Positions 8,484-18,031 of a stretch of 64,000 nt of DNA are shown piece after piece (position 1 is the stretch's first letter; the number at the start of each line of letters is the position of its first letter). This DNA is from Clostridium ihumii AP5 (lineage in GTDB: Bacteria; Bacillota; Clostridia; Clostridiales; Clostridiaceae), in the NCBI RefSeq assembly GCF_000612845.1, contig NZ_CCAT010000043.1, positions 124,001 to 188,000 of the forward strand. The letters run 5' to 3'. The translations under genes and the position numbers were made by a program. The notes beneath the pieces are model-generated. The model worked only from the letters and a program-made list of their open reading frames with translations. It had not been told where the DNA came from and made no database searches.

Positions 8484-10151
8484 ATGGAAAATATAAAGAA
8501 GAAAAAAACAGATAAATTTATTATTGTATTATTTTTGACATTTTACATTCTTTCTACTGAATTATTAGCATATGAAAGAAAAGATGCAGAAATTGAAGAT
8601 AAGAAAGTTTATAAAATTGGGTCAAATGCTTTAAATCCATATTTATCAGAAAATAAAGAAGGAAAAGTAAGTGGTTATTATAATGAAATTACTCAATTTA
8701 TAGGAAATGAATTAAATATTGAGTTTGATACTGAAGTAGATAATTTTTCTAATAATCTAAAAAAATTAAAAGATGGTGAATTAGATTTATTAATGGGTAT
8801 TCCTTATATTGAAAAAGAAAAAAATAATGTTTTGTACTCTCAATATTATATAGGTTTTAATAGCCAAAGATTATATTCAAAAAATGATGTTAAATATAGT
8901 GATTTAAAAAATTTAGAGGAGGTTAACATTGTAGTAGTAGAAGACGTATTTGAAGTTGAATGGTTAATTAAATCTTTGGAAAATTTAAATATAAATTTCA
9001 AATTAGAATTAGTTAGCAATGATTATGAAGCTAAAAAGTTAATTAACAATAATGAAGCAAATTTAATTTTAACTAGCAGTCATGATGAAAAATACAAAAA
9101 ATTTAATAAAATATATGAATATAATGATGGACCTATATATATAGCAGCTAATAATAAAAATGAAGATATTATAGCTAATATTAATGAGATTTTATTGAAA
9201 AGTATTAATTCAAAGGAAAATCATATAGAAAAAATTTATGGAAAACATTTTATGAAAATTTATGTTAATCCAAATTCATATCCAGAAATAATAAAATTTA
9301 TGTTTAGTTTCACATTATTACTTTTACTATTCATATATGTAAAAAATATATATCCTAAAATAAAAATTTTTAGAATAAAGAATAAAATAAATATTAGAAT
9401 GAAAAAAAATCAATATATGTTACATTATCAGCCTATAATAAATCCTAAATTAGAAACTTTAGTTGGATTTGAAGCATTATTAAGGCTAAATACAAAAAAA
9501 GGCTTAATTTATCCCAATGAATTCTTAAAAGAGATAGAAGAAAGTAAAATGCTTTCTGAAGTATCTTATTGGATACTAAAGAAAGTTATAATTGAGTATA
9601 AATTAATTAAAGAAGAAATAAATTATAAATATGACTCATTTTACATATCTATAAATATATCATTAAATGAAATAGAAAATGAATTATTTGTTGATAATAT
9701 GATAGTTATATTTAACAATTCTAAACTTCCACGAAATTCTATATGTCTAGAAATAACTGAAAATGTGGGCATAGGAAACTTAGAAAAACTTAAAATAGTA
9801 TTGTCAAAGTTAAAAGAATGTGGATTTATGATAGCTATTGATGATTTTGGAGTTGAATATTCTACATTAGAAATAATAGAAAAGTTAGATTTTGATATAA
9901 TAAAACTAGATAAATATTTCATAGATAAAATTGAAACATCTAAGTTTAGAAAAAATGCTGTTGATTTTATTTCCAATTTTGCAATGGATAATAATAAAGT
10001 AATTATAGCAGAAGGGGTTGAAAATAAAACTCAAAAAGAAATTATAAAAAAGTACAACCATGATAAGTTTTATATTCAAGGTTATTTTTATTCTAAACCA
10101 GTTTCAATTAATATGTTGAATGAAGTAGAAGGAAGTATTTCAAAAAAATAG
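8484..10151 (+). CDS. Membrane cyclic-di-GMP phosphodiesterase with extracytoplasmic solute-binding domain (SBP-EAL)
   Basis: The protein has 555 residues. A signal/TM segment (about 12-30) is followed by an extracytoplasmic SBP_bac_3-like domain (about 40-265; DGELDLLMGIPY is typical), a second TM (about 270-290) and a cytoplasmic EAL domain (about 300-550). The EAL active-site set is complete: FEALLR (Glu near 330), the Asn of ISINIS, EITEN, DDFG, IKLDK, AEGVE and QGY. It should therefore hydrolyse cyclic-di-GMP, tuned by a ligand bound outside. No GGDEF domain is present. SD AAAGGT precedes ATG 8484. It lies directly upstream of two diguanylate cyclase genes, so the three form a synthesis/degradation cluster. 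Confidence 0.9.
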   Translation: MENIKKKKTDKFIIVLFLTFYILSTELLAYERKDAEIEDKKVYKIGSNALNPYLSENKEGKVSGYYNEITQFIGNELNIEFDTEVDNFSNNLKKLKDGELDLLMGIPYIEKEKNNVLYSQYYIGFNSQRLYSKNDVKYSDLKNLEEVNIVVVEDVFEVEWLIKSLENLNINFKLELVSNDYEAKKLINNNEANLILTSSHDEKYKKFNKIYEYNDGPIYIAANNKNEDIIANINEILLKSINSKENHIEKIYGKHFMKIYVNPNSYPEIIKFMFSFTLLLLLFIYVKNIYPKIKIFRIKNKINIRMKKNQYMLHYQPIINPKLETLVGFEALLRLNTKKGLIYPNEFLKEIEESKMLSEVSYWILKKVIIEYKLIKEEINYKYDSFYISINISLNEIENELFVDNMIVIFNNSKLPRNSICLEITENVGIGNLEKLKIVLSKLKECGFMIAIDDFGVEYSTLEIIEKLDFDIIKLDKYFIDKIETSKFRKNAVDFISNFAMDNNKVIIAEGVENKTQKEIIKKYNHDKFYIQGYFYSKPVSINMLNEVEGSISKK

Positions 10152-10178
10152 ATAGTATAATAAATTTTATTGTGAATT

Positions 10179-10220
10179 AATATACTTAATTTACATTTGT
10201 GTAAATTAAGTATATTTTCT
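10179..10220 (+). terminator. Intrinsic terminator of the EAL gene
   Basis: A 17-bp perfect stem (AATATACTTAATTTACA / TGTAAATTAAGTATATT, loop TTTG) is followed by TTCTT. It separates the EAL gene from the next gene, so the two are not one simple operon. Confidence 0.82.
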
Positions 10221-10307
10221 TATGAAAGTCGAATATTGAAATAAAATGCAAAATAATACAAAGTATATATTAAGAAAAAATTATATTAGAAAATAGGTGG
10301 TAATAAT

Positions 10308-12410
10308 TTGGAAAAAGAAAATGAAGTAAATGACTATTTAATTAAATTTCAACATGATGAAAAATATATAGATTACTTCATTAAATTTGCATTAGATAAT
10401 CTAAGATATAATCCTAAATATATGAAATATGTAATGGAAAAAGTATTTTTAATAGCTAGAAAAAATGATTATAAGAATTCTATTGGAGAATGCTTACTTT
10501 ATTTAAGTTGGTATTACCATGATAACGGTGAATATAATAAATCAATAAAATATCAAAGAGAATCCTATGAAATATTTTTGAAACTTAATAATGAAAAAAG
10601 TATAGTGAAAGTTTTTAATGGACTTATAGCTAATTATACAAAACTTGGAATGTTTGTTTTTGCTATAGAATTTGGATTGAAAGCAATTGCTATAGCAGAA
10701 AAATTGAGGGATTACACTATATTGAGTTCAATAATTATAAATACTGCAGTAGCATATTTAGATTATGGCAAATTTTGTGAGTCGTTAGAATTAATAGAAC
10801 GATTGTTTAATTTAAACAAAGATAATAATTATGAATTGCAAAATGAAGAACAATTGTTATTATATACAGTTATGATAGAGATTAAATTAAAGAATGATGA
10901 GATTTATGATGCTTATAAATATTTTAAAAAAGGATATAATTTATCAAAAAAAATGAAGTGTTTTTTTTATCAAGCTGAATTTCTATATTTAAATGGTAAA
11001 ATACAGCATAAATTTGAATTGTATAGTGAATCTGAAAAAAGTTTTGAAGATACATATAATATAGCTTTAAATCACAATAATAAATTTATTATTGTTAAAA
11101 CACTAATAGAGTGGGGAAAATGCAAAAGTAATCTGTGCGATTATAGTAAGTCGGAAAAACTATTGCTTAATGCTTTAAAATATGCAAAAGAAATAAAATC
11201 TACAGTTTTATTAAAAGATATTTATTCAAATTTAAGTGATTTATACAAAAATATGGGCGATTTTAAAAATGCATTTGAATCATTAGAAAATAAATGTAAA
11301 TATGAAAAAGAAATAATGAACGATACAAATATTGTTATTTTTGATAGATTTTATAATAAAACATTTAAGAAAGAAGCTAATACATATAAAAAATTGTATA
11401 GTAACATGAATAATATTTCACATATGGGAAGAAAAATTACATCTATTTTAAATAAAGATAAAATATTTGGAGTTATAGCAAAGGAACTAAGCAAAATAAT
11501 AGAATTAGATATTTTTGCTATTGCTTTAAGTCAAAACAATGATAAATTTTTAACTTCTGAAATATTTGTTGAAAGTGGGTGTAAACTAAAAGTTAATAAA
11601 ATATTATTAGATGATGATGATAATCTAGGAGTTTATTGTTATAAAACAAAAAAAGAAATACTTATTAATAATTTTGAAAATGAATATAGAAAATATGTTA
11701 AAAAGCTTCCTAAATATTATATTGTGGGGGATAAAGTAAAGTCTGCAATATATTGTCCGTTGATTATAGAAAATGAAGTTATTGGTGTTTTAACTATTCA
11801 AAGTAAGAAAGAAAATAAATATACAATCGCAGATTTAAATATACTTAAAATATTTTCATCTTATGCGGCAATTGCTATAAAGAATTCATTATTATTTAGT
11901 GAAAGTAAATATTTGGCTAGTTATGATAGCCTAACTGGAGTTTTAAATAGAAGAGAAATTTTAAGAATAGGTGAGGAGTTCTTTAAAGCAACAAAAAAAG
12001 ATAACATAAATTTTTCAGTTATGATGATAGATGTAGATCATTTTAAAAAAATAAATGATACATTAGGACATTGTTATGGAGATTATGTGTTAACTGAAAC
12101 TGCAAACGTAATAAGCAAACATTTAGAAGATAATTGTGTATTAGGTCGATATGGTGGAGAAGAATTTATCATTATAGTATTAGAACAAGATATTTGTAAA
12201 GTTAAAGATATTGCAAAATCAATTCAAGAAACTATAGAATTACATACTTTTGAAGCTAAAGATATGAATAGTTTGAAAGTTACTGTAAGTATAGGTTTAT
12301 ACTTTTTTAATAAAGATGAAAATAGTTTCTTTGAAGGAGTAAAATTTGCAGATAAAGCATTATATGACGCTAAAAATTCAGGAAGAAATAAGGTTAAATA
12401 TTTTAATTAG
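10308..12410 (+). CDS. Cytoplasmic TPR-GAF-GGDEF diguanylate cyclase
   Basis: The protein has 700 residues and no signal or TM segment. Residues 1-350 are TPR-like helical repeats, about 370-530 a GAF sensor (IYCPLIIENEVIGVLTIQS is typical), and about 540-700 the GGDEF domain (YDSLTGVLNRRE, DVDHFKKINDTLGH). The active-site loop is GGEEF (starting near residue 616), so synthesis of cyclic-di-GMP from two GTP is expected. The RxxD inhibitory site is absent (EDNC in its place), so simple product feedback is unlikely. The start is TTG 10308 with AGGTGG seven bases upstream; no in-frame ATG lies nearby. Confidence 0.9.
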   Translation: MEKENEVNDYLIKFQHDEKYIDYFIKFALDNLRYNPKYMKYVMEKVFLIARKNDYKNSIGECLLYLSWYYHDNGEYNKSIKYQRESYEIFLKLNNEKSIVKVFNGLIANYTKLGMFVFAIEFGLKAIAIAEKLRDYTILSSIIINTAVAYLDYGKFCESLELIERLFNLNKDNNYELQNEEQLLLYTVMIEIKLKNDEIYDAYKYFKKGYNLSKKMKCFFYQAEFLYLNGKIQHKFELYSESEKSFEDTYNIALNHNNKFIIVKTLIEWGKCKSNLCDYSKSEKLLLNALKYAKEIKSTVLLKDIYSNLSDLYKNMGDFKNAFESLENKCKYEKEIMNDTNIVIFDRFYNKTFKKEANTYKKLYSNMNNISHMGRKITSILNKDKIFGVIAKELSKIIELDIFAIALSQNNDKFLTSEIFVESGCKLKVNKILLDDDDNLGVYCYKTKKEILINNFENEYRKYVKKLPKYYIVGDKVKSAIYCPLIIENEVIGVLTIQSKKENKYTIADLNILKIFSSYAAIAIKNSLLFSESKYLASYDSLTGVLNRREILRIGEEFFKATKKDNINFSVMMIDVDHFKKINDTLGHCYGDYVLTETANVISKHLEDNCVLGRYGGEEFIIIVLEQDICKVKDIAKSIQETIELHTFEAKDMNSLKVTVSIGLYFFNKDENSFFEGVKFADKALYDAKNSGRNKVKYFN

Positions 12411-12456
12411 AATATTAATGTTTTAAAAAGGCTACTTAATAAATTTGGAGAAACGT

Positions 12457-14427
12457 ATGAAAAAAAATTTAATTTATTTTACAACTTTAATTATTATGCT
12501 ATTTCTATTTATAATACCAATAGAAATTGATGATGATAAAAATATGAATAGTTTAATTAAAGAAGTTTCTGAGTCCTATTTTAATAAGACGATTATTGAT
12601 AAAAAAACTATAGAAGAGAAAAGAAATATAATAAAAAATTATCCCAATAGTTCTACTAAACATTTTTTAAATGGATATTTTGATTACATAAGTTATGATT
12701 TTAATAGTGCCCTAAAAAATTTTAAATTGGCATGTACAAATATAAATAATACTACAAGTTATTTTGTTAAAATTTATAGTAATAAGTTTTTGGCAGATTG
12801 TTTTATACGAAACGAGAAGTATAATGAAGCTGTTTATTACATAGAAGAAGGGTTTGGATATATAAATGAGAGTAATCCTCACTATAATGAAGAAGATATA
12901 TGGGAAGTTTTAAAAACTATACTATATATACCAGAAGGAAGAGAAAAAGTTATAAAAATTTTAGAACGTGGAATATCTCATGAAAATATAAGTGATGAAT
13001 ATAGGTTTTATATAATTAGAAAATTAGAGATGCTCTATGTTGCAAACTCTAATTATGGCAAAGCTATAGAGTATGGTTTAGAGATAGTAACACTGTCAGA
13101 AAAATTGGACAAACAATATTTTAAAGCAAAGGCTATTGTAGATTTATCTTTAGTATTTAGAAAATTAGGAGGATATGATCAAGCTAAATTGCCATTAAAA
13201 GAAAGTTTAGAAATAGACATAGATGATGATTATGAAAATGCATTAGCTAAAACATATGGACTTATAAATTTATCGGAATTACATATTATTACAAAACACT
13301 ATGATGCAGCTTTAGAAACCGCATTAAGAATTAGTGATTACACAAAATACTTAAGTGAGGATGAAGCAAATAATGTTGAGGCTTTAAAAAATATTATTGA
13401 ATCTCAGGTATATAGTTATAAAGGAGAACTAGAAAAGGCTGAAAACTCATTAAAAGAAGCAGAACTTTTAATGAAGTGTGAAAGTAAAAAGCTGTATTTA
13501 GATCAAGATATAACATTGATTAAAGCTTATGGGGATTTACTTTACAATAAAAAAGATTATAAGGATTCTATATCAAAATATGAATATGCTTTAAAACTAG
13601 CTAAAGAAAGAAATAATAGGGAACTGAAAAAAATAATAACTGAAAAACTTGCAGAGTTATATAGTAAAATTGGTGATAAAGATACATCTAATTTTTACAA
13701 GGATGAGCTAATAAATTTAAGTTATGAAGAACAAGAAGTTATACATAAAGATTACAGTATATATGCTGTAGAAAAGCAAAAGTATCAAGAAGCTATGGCT
13801 AAAAATTACAAGCATGAATCTGTAGAGCAAAAGAACTGGATAATAACATTAATATTGTTATTAATATTAGAAGAACTTTATAATAATGATAGAAGAAGAA
13901 TAAGAAGATTAGAAGAAGAAAAAGATAAAGATTTTTTAACAATGTTATATAATAGAAGATATTTAGATGAATATGAAAATAAAGTCTATAACTATATTGA
14001 TGATTACGAGTTTTCAATTATAATGTTAGATATAGATTACTTTAAGTTATACAATGACAACTATGGTCATGTTAAAGGGGATAAAGTTATAAAAGAAGTA
14101 TCTAATGCAATAAGAGAAGTTTTTAGAAAAGATGATATATGTGTAAGATATGGTGGAGAAGAGTTCTGTATTATTCTTAAAGAAACACCAAAAGAAGTTG
14201 CATTAGAAAGAGTAAAAAGACTTAGAAATTCTATAAAAAGAAAAAGGATAGCGCATAGACATTCTAAAGTGACTAACATAATAACTGTAAGTATTGGAGT
14301 ATATACTAAGGGAAAATATAAAAAAGAAAGTTTAAAAAATGTAGTTAATAAAGCAGATAAAGCTCTTTATGTAGCAAAAGAAAGTGGCCGAGATAAAGTA
14401 GTACATTTTGATGAATGTATGAAGTAA
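12457..14427 (+). CDS. Membrane TPR-GGDEF diguanylate cyclase with inhibitory site
   Basis: The protein has 656 residues. An N-terminal signal-anchor (about 5-22) is followed by a long extracytoplasmic TPR region (about 40-440), a second TM segment (NWIITLILLLILEE, about 452-466) and a cytoplasmic GGDEF domain. The catalytic loop is GGEEF (near 566), and RKDD stands five residues before its GG, fitting the RxxD inhibitory site. This cyclase should be active and product-inhibited, unlike its neighbour. The start is ATG 12457 behind TTGGAG; an upstream in-frame TTG (12445) overlaps that site. It follows the previous cyclase by 46 bases, with no terminator between them. Confidence 0.9.
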   Translation: MKKNLIYFTTLIIMLFLFIIPIEIDDDKNMNSLIKEVSESYFNKTIIDKKTIEEKRNIIKNYPNSSTKHFLNGYFDYISYDFNSALKNFKLACTNINNTTSYFVKIYSNKFLADCFIRNEKYNEAVYYIEEGFGYINESNPHYNEEDIWEVLKTILYIPEGREKVIKILERGISHENISDEYRFYIIRKLEMLYVANSNYGKAIEYGLEIVTLSEKLDKQYFKAKAIVDLSLVFRKLGGYDQAKLPLKESLEIDIDDDYENALAKTYGLINLSELHIITKHYDAALETALRISDYTKYLSEDEANNVEALKNIIESQVYSYKGELEKAENSLKEAELLMKCESKKLYLDQDITLIKAYGDLLYNKKDYKDSISKYEYALKLAKERNNRELKKIITEKLAELYSKIGDKDTSNFYKDELINLSYEEQEVIHKDYSIYAVEKQKYQEAMAKNYKHESVEQKNWIITLILLLILEELYNNDRRRIRRLEEEKDKDFLTMLYNRRYLDEYENKVYNYIDDYEFSIIMLDIDYFKLYNDNYGHVKGDKVIKEVSNAIREVFRKDDICVRYGGEEFCIILKETPKEVALERVKRLRNSIKRKRIAHRHSKVTNIITVSIGVYTKGKYKKESLKNVVNKADKALYVAKESGRDKVVHFDECMK

Positions 14428-14440
14428 TAATTTATTAAAC

Positions 14441-14471
14441 AAAGGCGTGTGAAAACACGCTTTATTTTTTG
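14441..14471 (+). terminator. Terminator of the cyclase pair
   Basis: GCGTGT-GAAA-ACACGC stem with flanking AAA/TTT, followed by ATTTTTT. Confidence 0.9.
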
Positions 14472-14604
14472 CTTAAATAGCAAATGTGGTATAAATTATT
14501 GAATATATATAAGGAAAAATGCAATAGAACATATTTGACGGAATTAAGGTAGTATGTTAATGTAAAACAAATAAAGTCTGAAAATTTTAAAAAAGGAGAA
14601 TATT

Positions 14605-16236
14605 ATGATAAAAAGACAAAATTTAAGGTTTTTAAAAAGTTTTATAAAAAAACAATATAAAGCTATAATATTTGTTAGTATATTAGAACTAGTTATGGTA
14701 TTTACATCAATTTCAGTTCCATATTTTCTAGGACGAATGATTACAAGTTTAGAAACTAATTACGCAACTATAGAATCACTTATTAAAAATTTTATAATTG
14801 TGATAGGATTATACTTTATATGGGACTTATCTAATACAGTAATAGATATAAAGTTTGCGGAGATAAATAAAAATATTCAAAATGATATAAGAAGTTTTTG
14901 TTATAATAAGATTTTAAATTCTAAAATATCATTAATAGAGGATAAAAGTGAAGGAGAAATAATAAATAAACTACTAAAGGATACTGAAAAATTAGAACAA
15001 GCCTTTTTAAATCTATTTAATTTGATTGTATCTACAGTTCAAATTTTAGCATTAATAATTTCTATGATAAATATAAATGCAATTGCTACTGAGATATTAA
15101 TAATATTTTTTGTTATATTAATTATAATTCAAAGAATATTTTCAAAAAAACTTGAAAAAGGATATTATGATTATAAAGATTCAGAAGAAGAACTTTTAAA
15201 AAATTTAAAAAAATTTATCTCAGGCTTTATGAATATAAAAATATTTGCTTTAGAAAGTACATGTTTAAATATTTTAAATGAGAAAAATAAAGAAAATTTT
15301 AAAAATTGTAAATTAGTTAATAAAGTTTCGAGTATATATTCTAATGTAAGCTTTTTCATTATATCAGTATTTAGGGTGTTATCATTATTGATTGGTGGAT
15401 TGATATATCTTATATGGAGAAGTATAACTTTAGGCGAAATTTTTTCAATGTATTCTTATGCAATTCAATTAACAACTGAATTGAGAAGTATAATAAAAAT
15501 AGATATAATTTTAAAAGATGTAGAAACTTCTTTAGATAGAATAATTAAGTTTATAAATCAATTTGAAGTAGAAAGACCTTTAAAAGAAAGAAATATTATT
15601 ATCAATACTATTGAATCAAAAAATATGAAATTTGATTATAAGGATAATAGAATTTTTAATAACCTTTCATTTAAATTAAGAAAAAATGATGTAGTTGCAA
15701 TACGTGGAAGCAATGGATCTGGAAAAACATCTTTAATGAAATTAATATGTGGATTCTATGAAGTAGATAATTTATTTTTTAATGAAATAGCTCAAAAAGA
15801 TTTATCAGAATATGAAATATTAAGAAGAATATCTTATGTACCACAGAATATTTATTTGTTTCCTGACAGCATTTTAAACAATATAAGTTGTTTTGGACAA
15901 GCTAAGGAGGAAGAAGTTTATAAAGTTTGTAAAAAGTTAAATATACACAATAAGATTTTAGGATTATCAGATGGATATAATACTATGGTGGATGAACAAA
16001 ACTTAAATTTATCAGGAGGGGAAAAGCAAATAATATGTATAGCAAGAGCATTATTAAAGAAAAGTGATATTTTAATTTTAGATGAAATAAATAGTGCGTT
16101 AGATGACAAAATGGAAGAAAATATAATAGAAAATATAAAGTATTATTATAAAAATAAAATTGTACTTCTAATATCTCATAAAGATAGGATTTTAGAGGAT
16201 TGTAATATAACAATAAACTTAGATGACTACAAATGA
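14605..16236 (+). CDS. ABC exporter, fused permease/ATPase
   Basis: A 543-residue half-transporter. The N-terminal transmembrane domain (about 20-310, six helices) is followed by a nucleotide-binding domain. Walker A GSNGSGKTS, Q-loop VPQNIYLF, signature LSGGEKQ, Walker B ILILDE and the H-loop His of LLISHKD are all present, so ATPase activity is expected. The D-loop region reads NSALDD. It probably works as a homodimer exporting an unknown substrate, since no partner gene adjoins. SD AAAGGAG precedes ATG 14605. The terminator's left arm lies inside the last codons. Confidence 0.88.
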   Translation: MIKRQNLRFLKSFIKKQYKAIIFVSILELVMVFTSISVPYFLGRMITSLETNYATIESLIKNFIIVIGLYFIWDLSNTVIDIKFAEINKNIQNDIRSFCYNKILNSKISLIEDKSEGEIINKLLKDTEKLEQAFLNLFNLIVSTVQILALIISMININAIATEILIIFFVILIIIQRIFSKKLEKGYYDYKDSEEELLKNLKKFISGFMNIKIFALESTCLNILNEKNKENFKNCKLVNKVSSIYSNVSFFIISVFRVLSLLIGGLIYLIWRSITLGEIFSMYSYAIQLTTELRSIIKIDIILKDVETSLDRIIKFINQFEVERPLKERNIIINTIESKNMKFDYKDNRIFNNLSFKLRKNDVVAIRGSNGSGKTSLMKLICGFYEVDNLFFNEIAQKDLSEYEILRRISYVPQNIYLFPDSILNNISCFGQAKEEEVYKVCKKLNIHNKILGLSDGYNTMVDEQNLNLSGGEKQIICIARALLKKSDILILDEINSALDDKMEENIIENIKYYYKNKIVLLISHKDRILEDCNITINLDDYK

Positions 16237-16251
16237 TGTAGTCATTTTTTT
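16223..16251 (+). terminator. Terminator overlapping the end of the ABC exporter gene
   Basis: ATGACTAC-AAATGAT-GTAGTCAT and a run of Ts; the stop codon TGA (16234-16236) is in the loop. Confidence 0.92.
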
Positions 16252-16255
16252 ACTT

Positions 16256-16441
16256 TATAGGAATTTCAAATTTTTGAAGAAGAAATTCAAAAGATGAGTA
16301 TTGGTATTACTACATAAACAATTATGTTAAAAAAGTTATTCATTGATACTTAAAGGCTATATAAAAATATTAATAACTCATAACTGTAGAATTATCATTT
16401 GATAAGGATGATATTTTAGTTTTGAACTTAAAATCTTATAG
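16256..16441. repeat. Degenerate MITE-like element, copy 2
   Basis: The left end TATAGGAATTTCAAA and right end TTTTGAACTTAAAATCTTATAG are imperfect inverted ends. ATAACTGTAGAATTATCATTTGATAA-like interior blocks match copies 1, 4 and 5. It fills most of the 288-base gap before the MATE gene. Confidence 0.45.
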
Positions 16442-16524
16442 ATGTACATTTAATTTTAATATATAATTAAAAAGTCAAATTTTTGACAAAGAAAGATTAA
16501 AAAACAAAAGATAAAGGAGATAAT

Positions 16525-17883
16525 ATGATAGATAAGAAAATTAAAAATAAGTTAATACAAATTACATGGCCTATATTTATAGAAAGTATACTTATATCAC
16601 TTCTTGGTGGAGTAGATATTTTTATGTTAGGACGATACTCAGATAATGCAGTTGCAGCAGTAGGAGTTGCAAATCAGTTAATGTTTATGGTTAATCTTAT
16701 GTTTTCATTAATTACTGCAGGAACATCTATACTTGTAGCACAGTACATAGGATACAATAAGGAAAATGGTAAAAATAATGATAATATTATTAGATTAAGT
16801 GGAGTTTCTATAGGTTTTAACTTTTTAATAGGAATAATTTTAAGTATAATAATGATATTTTTAGGAACAACTCTTCTAAAACTTTTAAATACATCAGATG
16901 AGTTACTTATATATGGAAAACAATATATAGAATTTGTAGGTGGTTTCATATTTATACAAGCTATTTCAATGACTTTTACAGCAATTTTAAGACCTCATGG
17001 ACTTACAAAAGTTTGTATGTTTGTAACATTGCTAATGAATATAATTAATGTAGTTTTAAATTATATACTTATATTTGGACATTTTGGATTTGAAAGTTTA
17101 GGTGTTAGAGGAGCTGCAATATCAACAACATTAAGTAAGTTTATAGGGTTAATTGTATTGGGGATAGTTTTATATAGAAATGTATTAAAAAGAATAAAAC
17201 TTGATTTATTTAAACCATTTCCAAAAGAAGATTTGAAAAACATATTAAAAATTGGTATACCAGCAGCAGGTGAAGAAATATCATATAATTTATCTCAATT
17301 AGTAGTTATAAGCTTTATTAATTTGATAAGTATAAACTCCATGGCAACAAAAAGCTATATCTCAAATATAGCAAGTTTTGCATATCTATTCTCAGCAGCA
17401 CTAGGACAAGGTGCAAGTATAGTAATAGGACAATTAGTTGGTGAAGAAGAAAATGACGTAGCACATAAACTTTGTTTAGTATGTTTAAAGAAGGCAATTA
17501 TCGTAACGGTTAGTATTAGTTTTGTATTTTTTATATTTGGAAAGAATATTTTACATATGTTTACTTCAAACTCTGAAATAATAAGTTTAGGTGCTATAGT
17601 ATTAGCCATAGATTTAATATTAGAGCCAGGTAGGACAGTGAATATAGTTGGTATAAATTCCTTAAGAGCAGCAGGAGATGTTAAATTTCCTGTATATATA
17701 GGGATATTTTCAATGTGGACTTTTGGTGTAGGTCTTTCATACTTGTTAGGTATAAAATTAGGTCTTGGACTTGTTGGAATGTGGATTGGATTTACTGTAG
17801 ATGAGTGGTTTAGAGCTATATTAGTATATAATAGATGGAATAAGAAAAAGTGGATTGGAAAATCTTTTGTACATAAGAAGTAA
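16525..17883 (+). CDS. MATE family multidrug efflux transporter
   Basis: A 452-residue inner-membrane protein with about 12 helices in two related halves, typical of the MATE family, which exports cationic drugs in exchange for Na+ or H+. Family-like stretches include QITWPIFIESILISLLGGVD, the small-residue helix VAAVGVANQLMFM and, in the second half, AAGEEISYNLSQ and GQGASIVIGQLVG. Start ATG 16525 behind AAAGGAG. It appears monocistronic with its own terminator. The substrate cannot be read from sequence. Confidence 0.93.
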   Translation: MIDKKIKNKLIQITWPIFIESILISLLGGVDIFMLGRYSDNAVAAVGVANQLMFMVNLMFSLITAGTSILVAQYIGYNKENGKNNDNIIRLSGVSIGFNFLIGIILSIIMIFLGTTLLKLLNTSDELLIYGKQYIEFVGGFIFIQAISMTFTAILRPHGLTKVCMFVTLLMNIINVVLNYILIFGHFGFESLGVRGAAISTTLSKFIGLIVLGIVLYRNVLKRIKLDLFKPFPKEDLKNILKIGIPAAGEEISYNLSQLVVISFINLISINSMATKSYISNIASFAYLFSAALGQGASIVIGQLVGEEENDVAHKLCLVCLKKAIIVTVSISFVFFIFGKNILHMFTSNSEIISLGAIVLAIDLILEPGRTVNIVGINSLRAAGDVKFPVYIGIFSMWTFGVGLSYLLGIKLGLGLVGMWIGFTVDEWFRAILVYNRWNKKKWIGKSFVHKK

Positions 17884-17918
17884 TGCAACATTTTGTTGTA
17901 TTTCTTCTTATTTTTTTA
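17875..17918 (+). terminator. Terminator of the MATE gene
   Basis: AAGAAG..AAT-GCAACA and TGTTG-TATT..CTTCTT arms are followed by ATTTTTTT. The stem begins within the last codons. Confidence 0.8.
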
Positions 17919-17949
17919 ATTAAATCATAAAAATATAATATAAATAACA

Positions 17950-17978
17950 TTGAAAATCATTATCAATTGTGTTATTTT
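17950..17978 (+). promoter_or_regulatory. Fur box overlapping the promoter of the ABC/DUF454 unit
   Basis: TGAAAATCATTATCA (17951-17965) matches the 7-1-7 Fur consensus TGATAATNATTATCA at all but one position. It overlaps the -35 TTGAAA (17950-17955); 17 bases further is TATTTT (17973-17978). The unit is therefore likely repressed when iron is plentiful. Confidence 0.8.
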
Positions 17979-18031
17979 ATTATAGGATCCAAATTTGAAA
18001 TTATGATTAATTAAATTAGAGGTGATAAATA

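Noticed and set aside
17355-17891. 178-residue antisense ORF over the MATE gene
   Set aside because: Opposite a well-conserved membrane protein; composition and lack of a start site mark it as a shadow.
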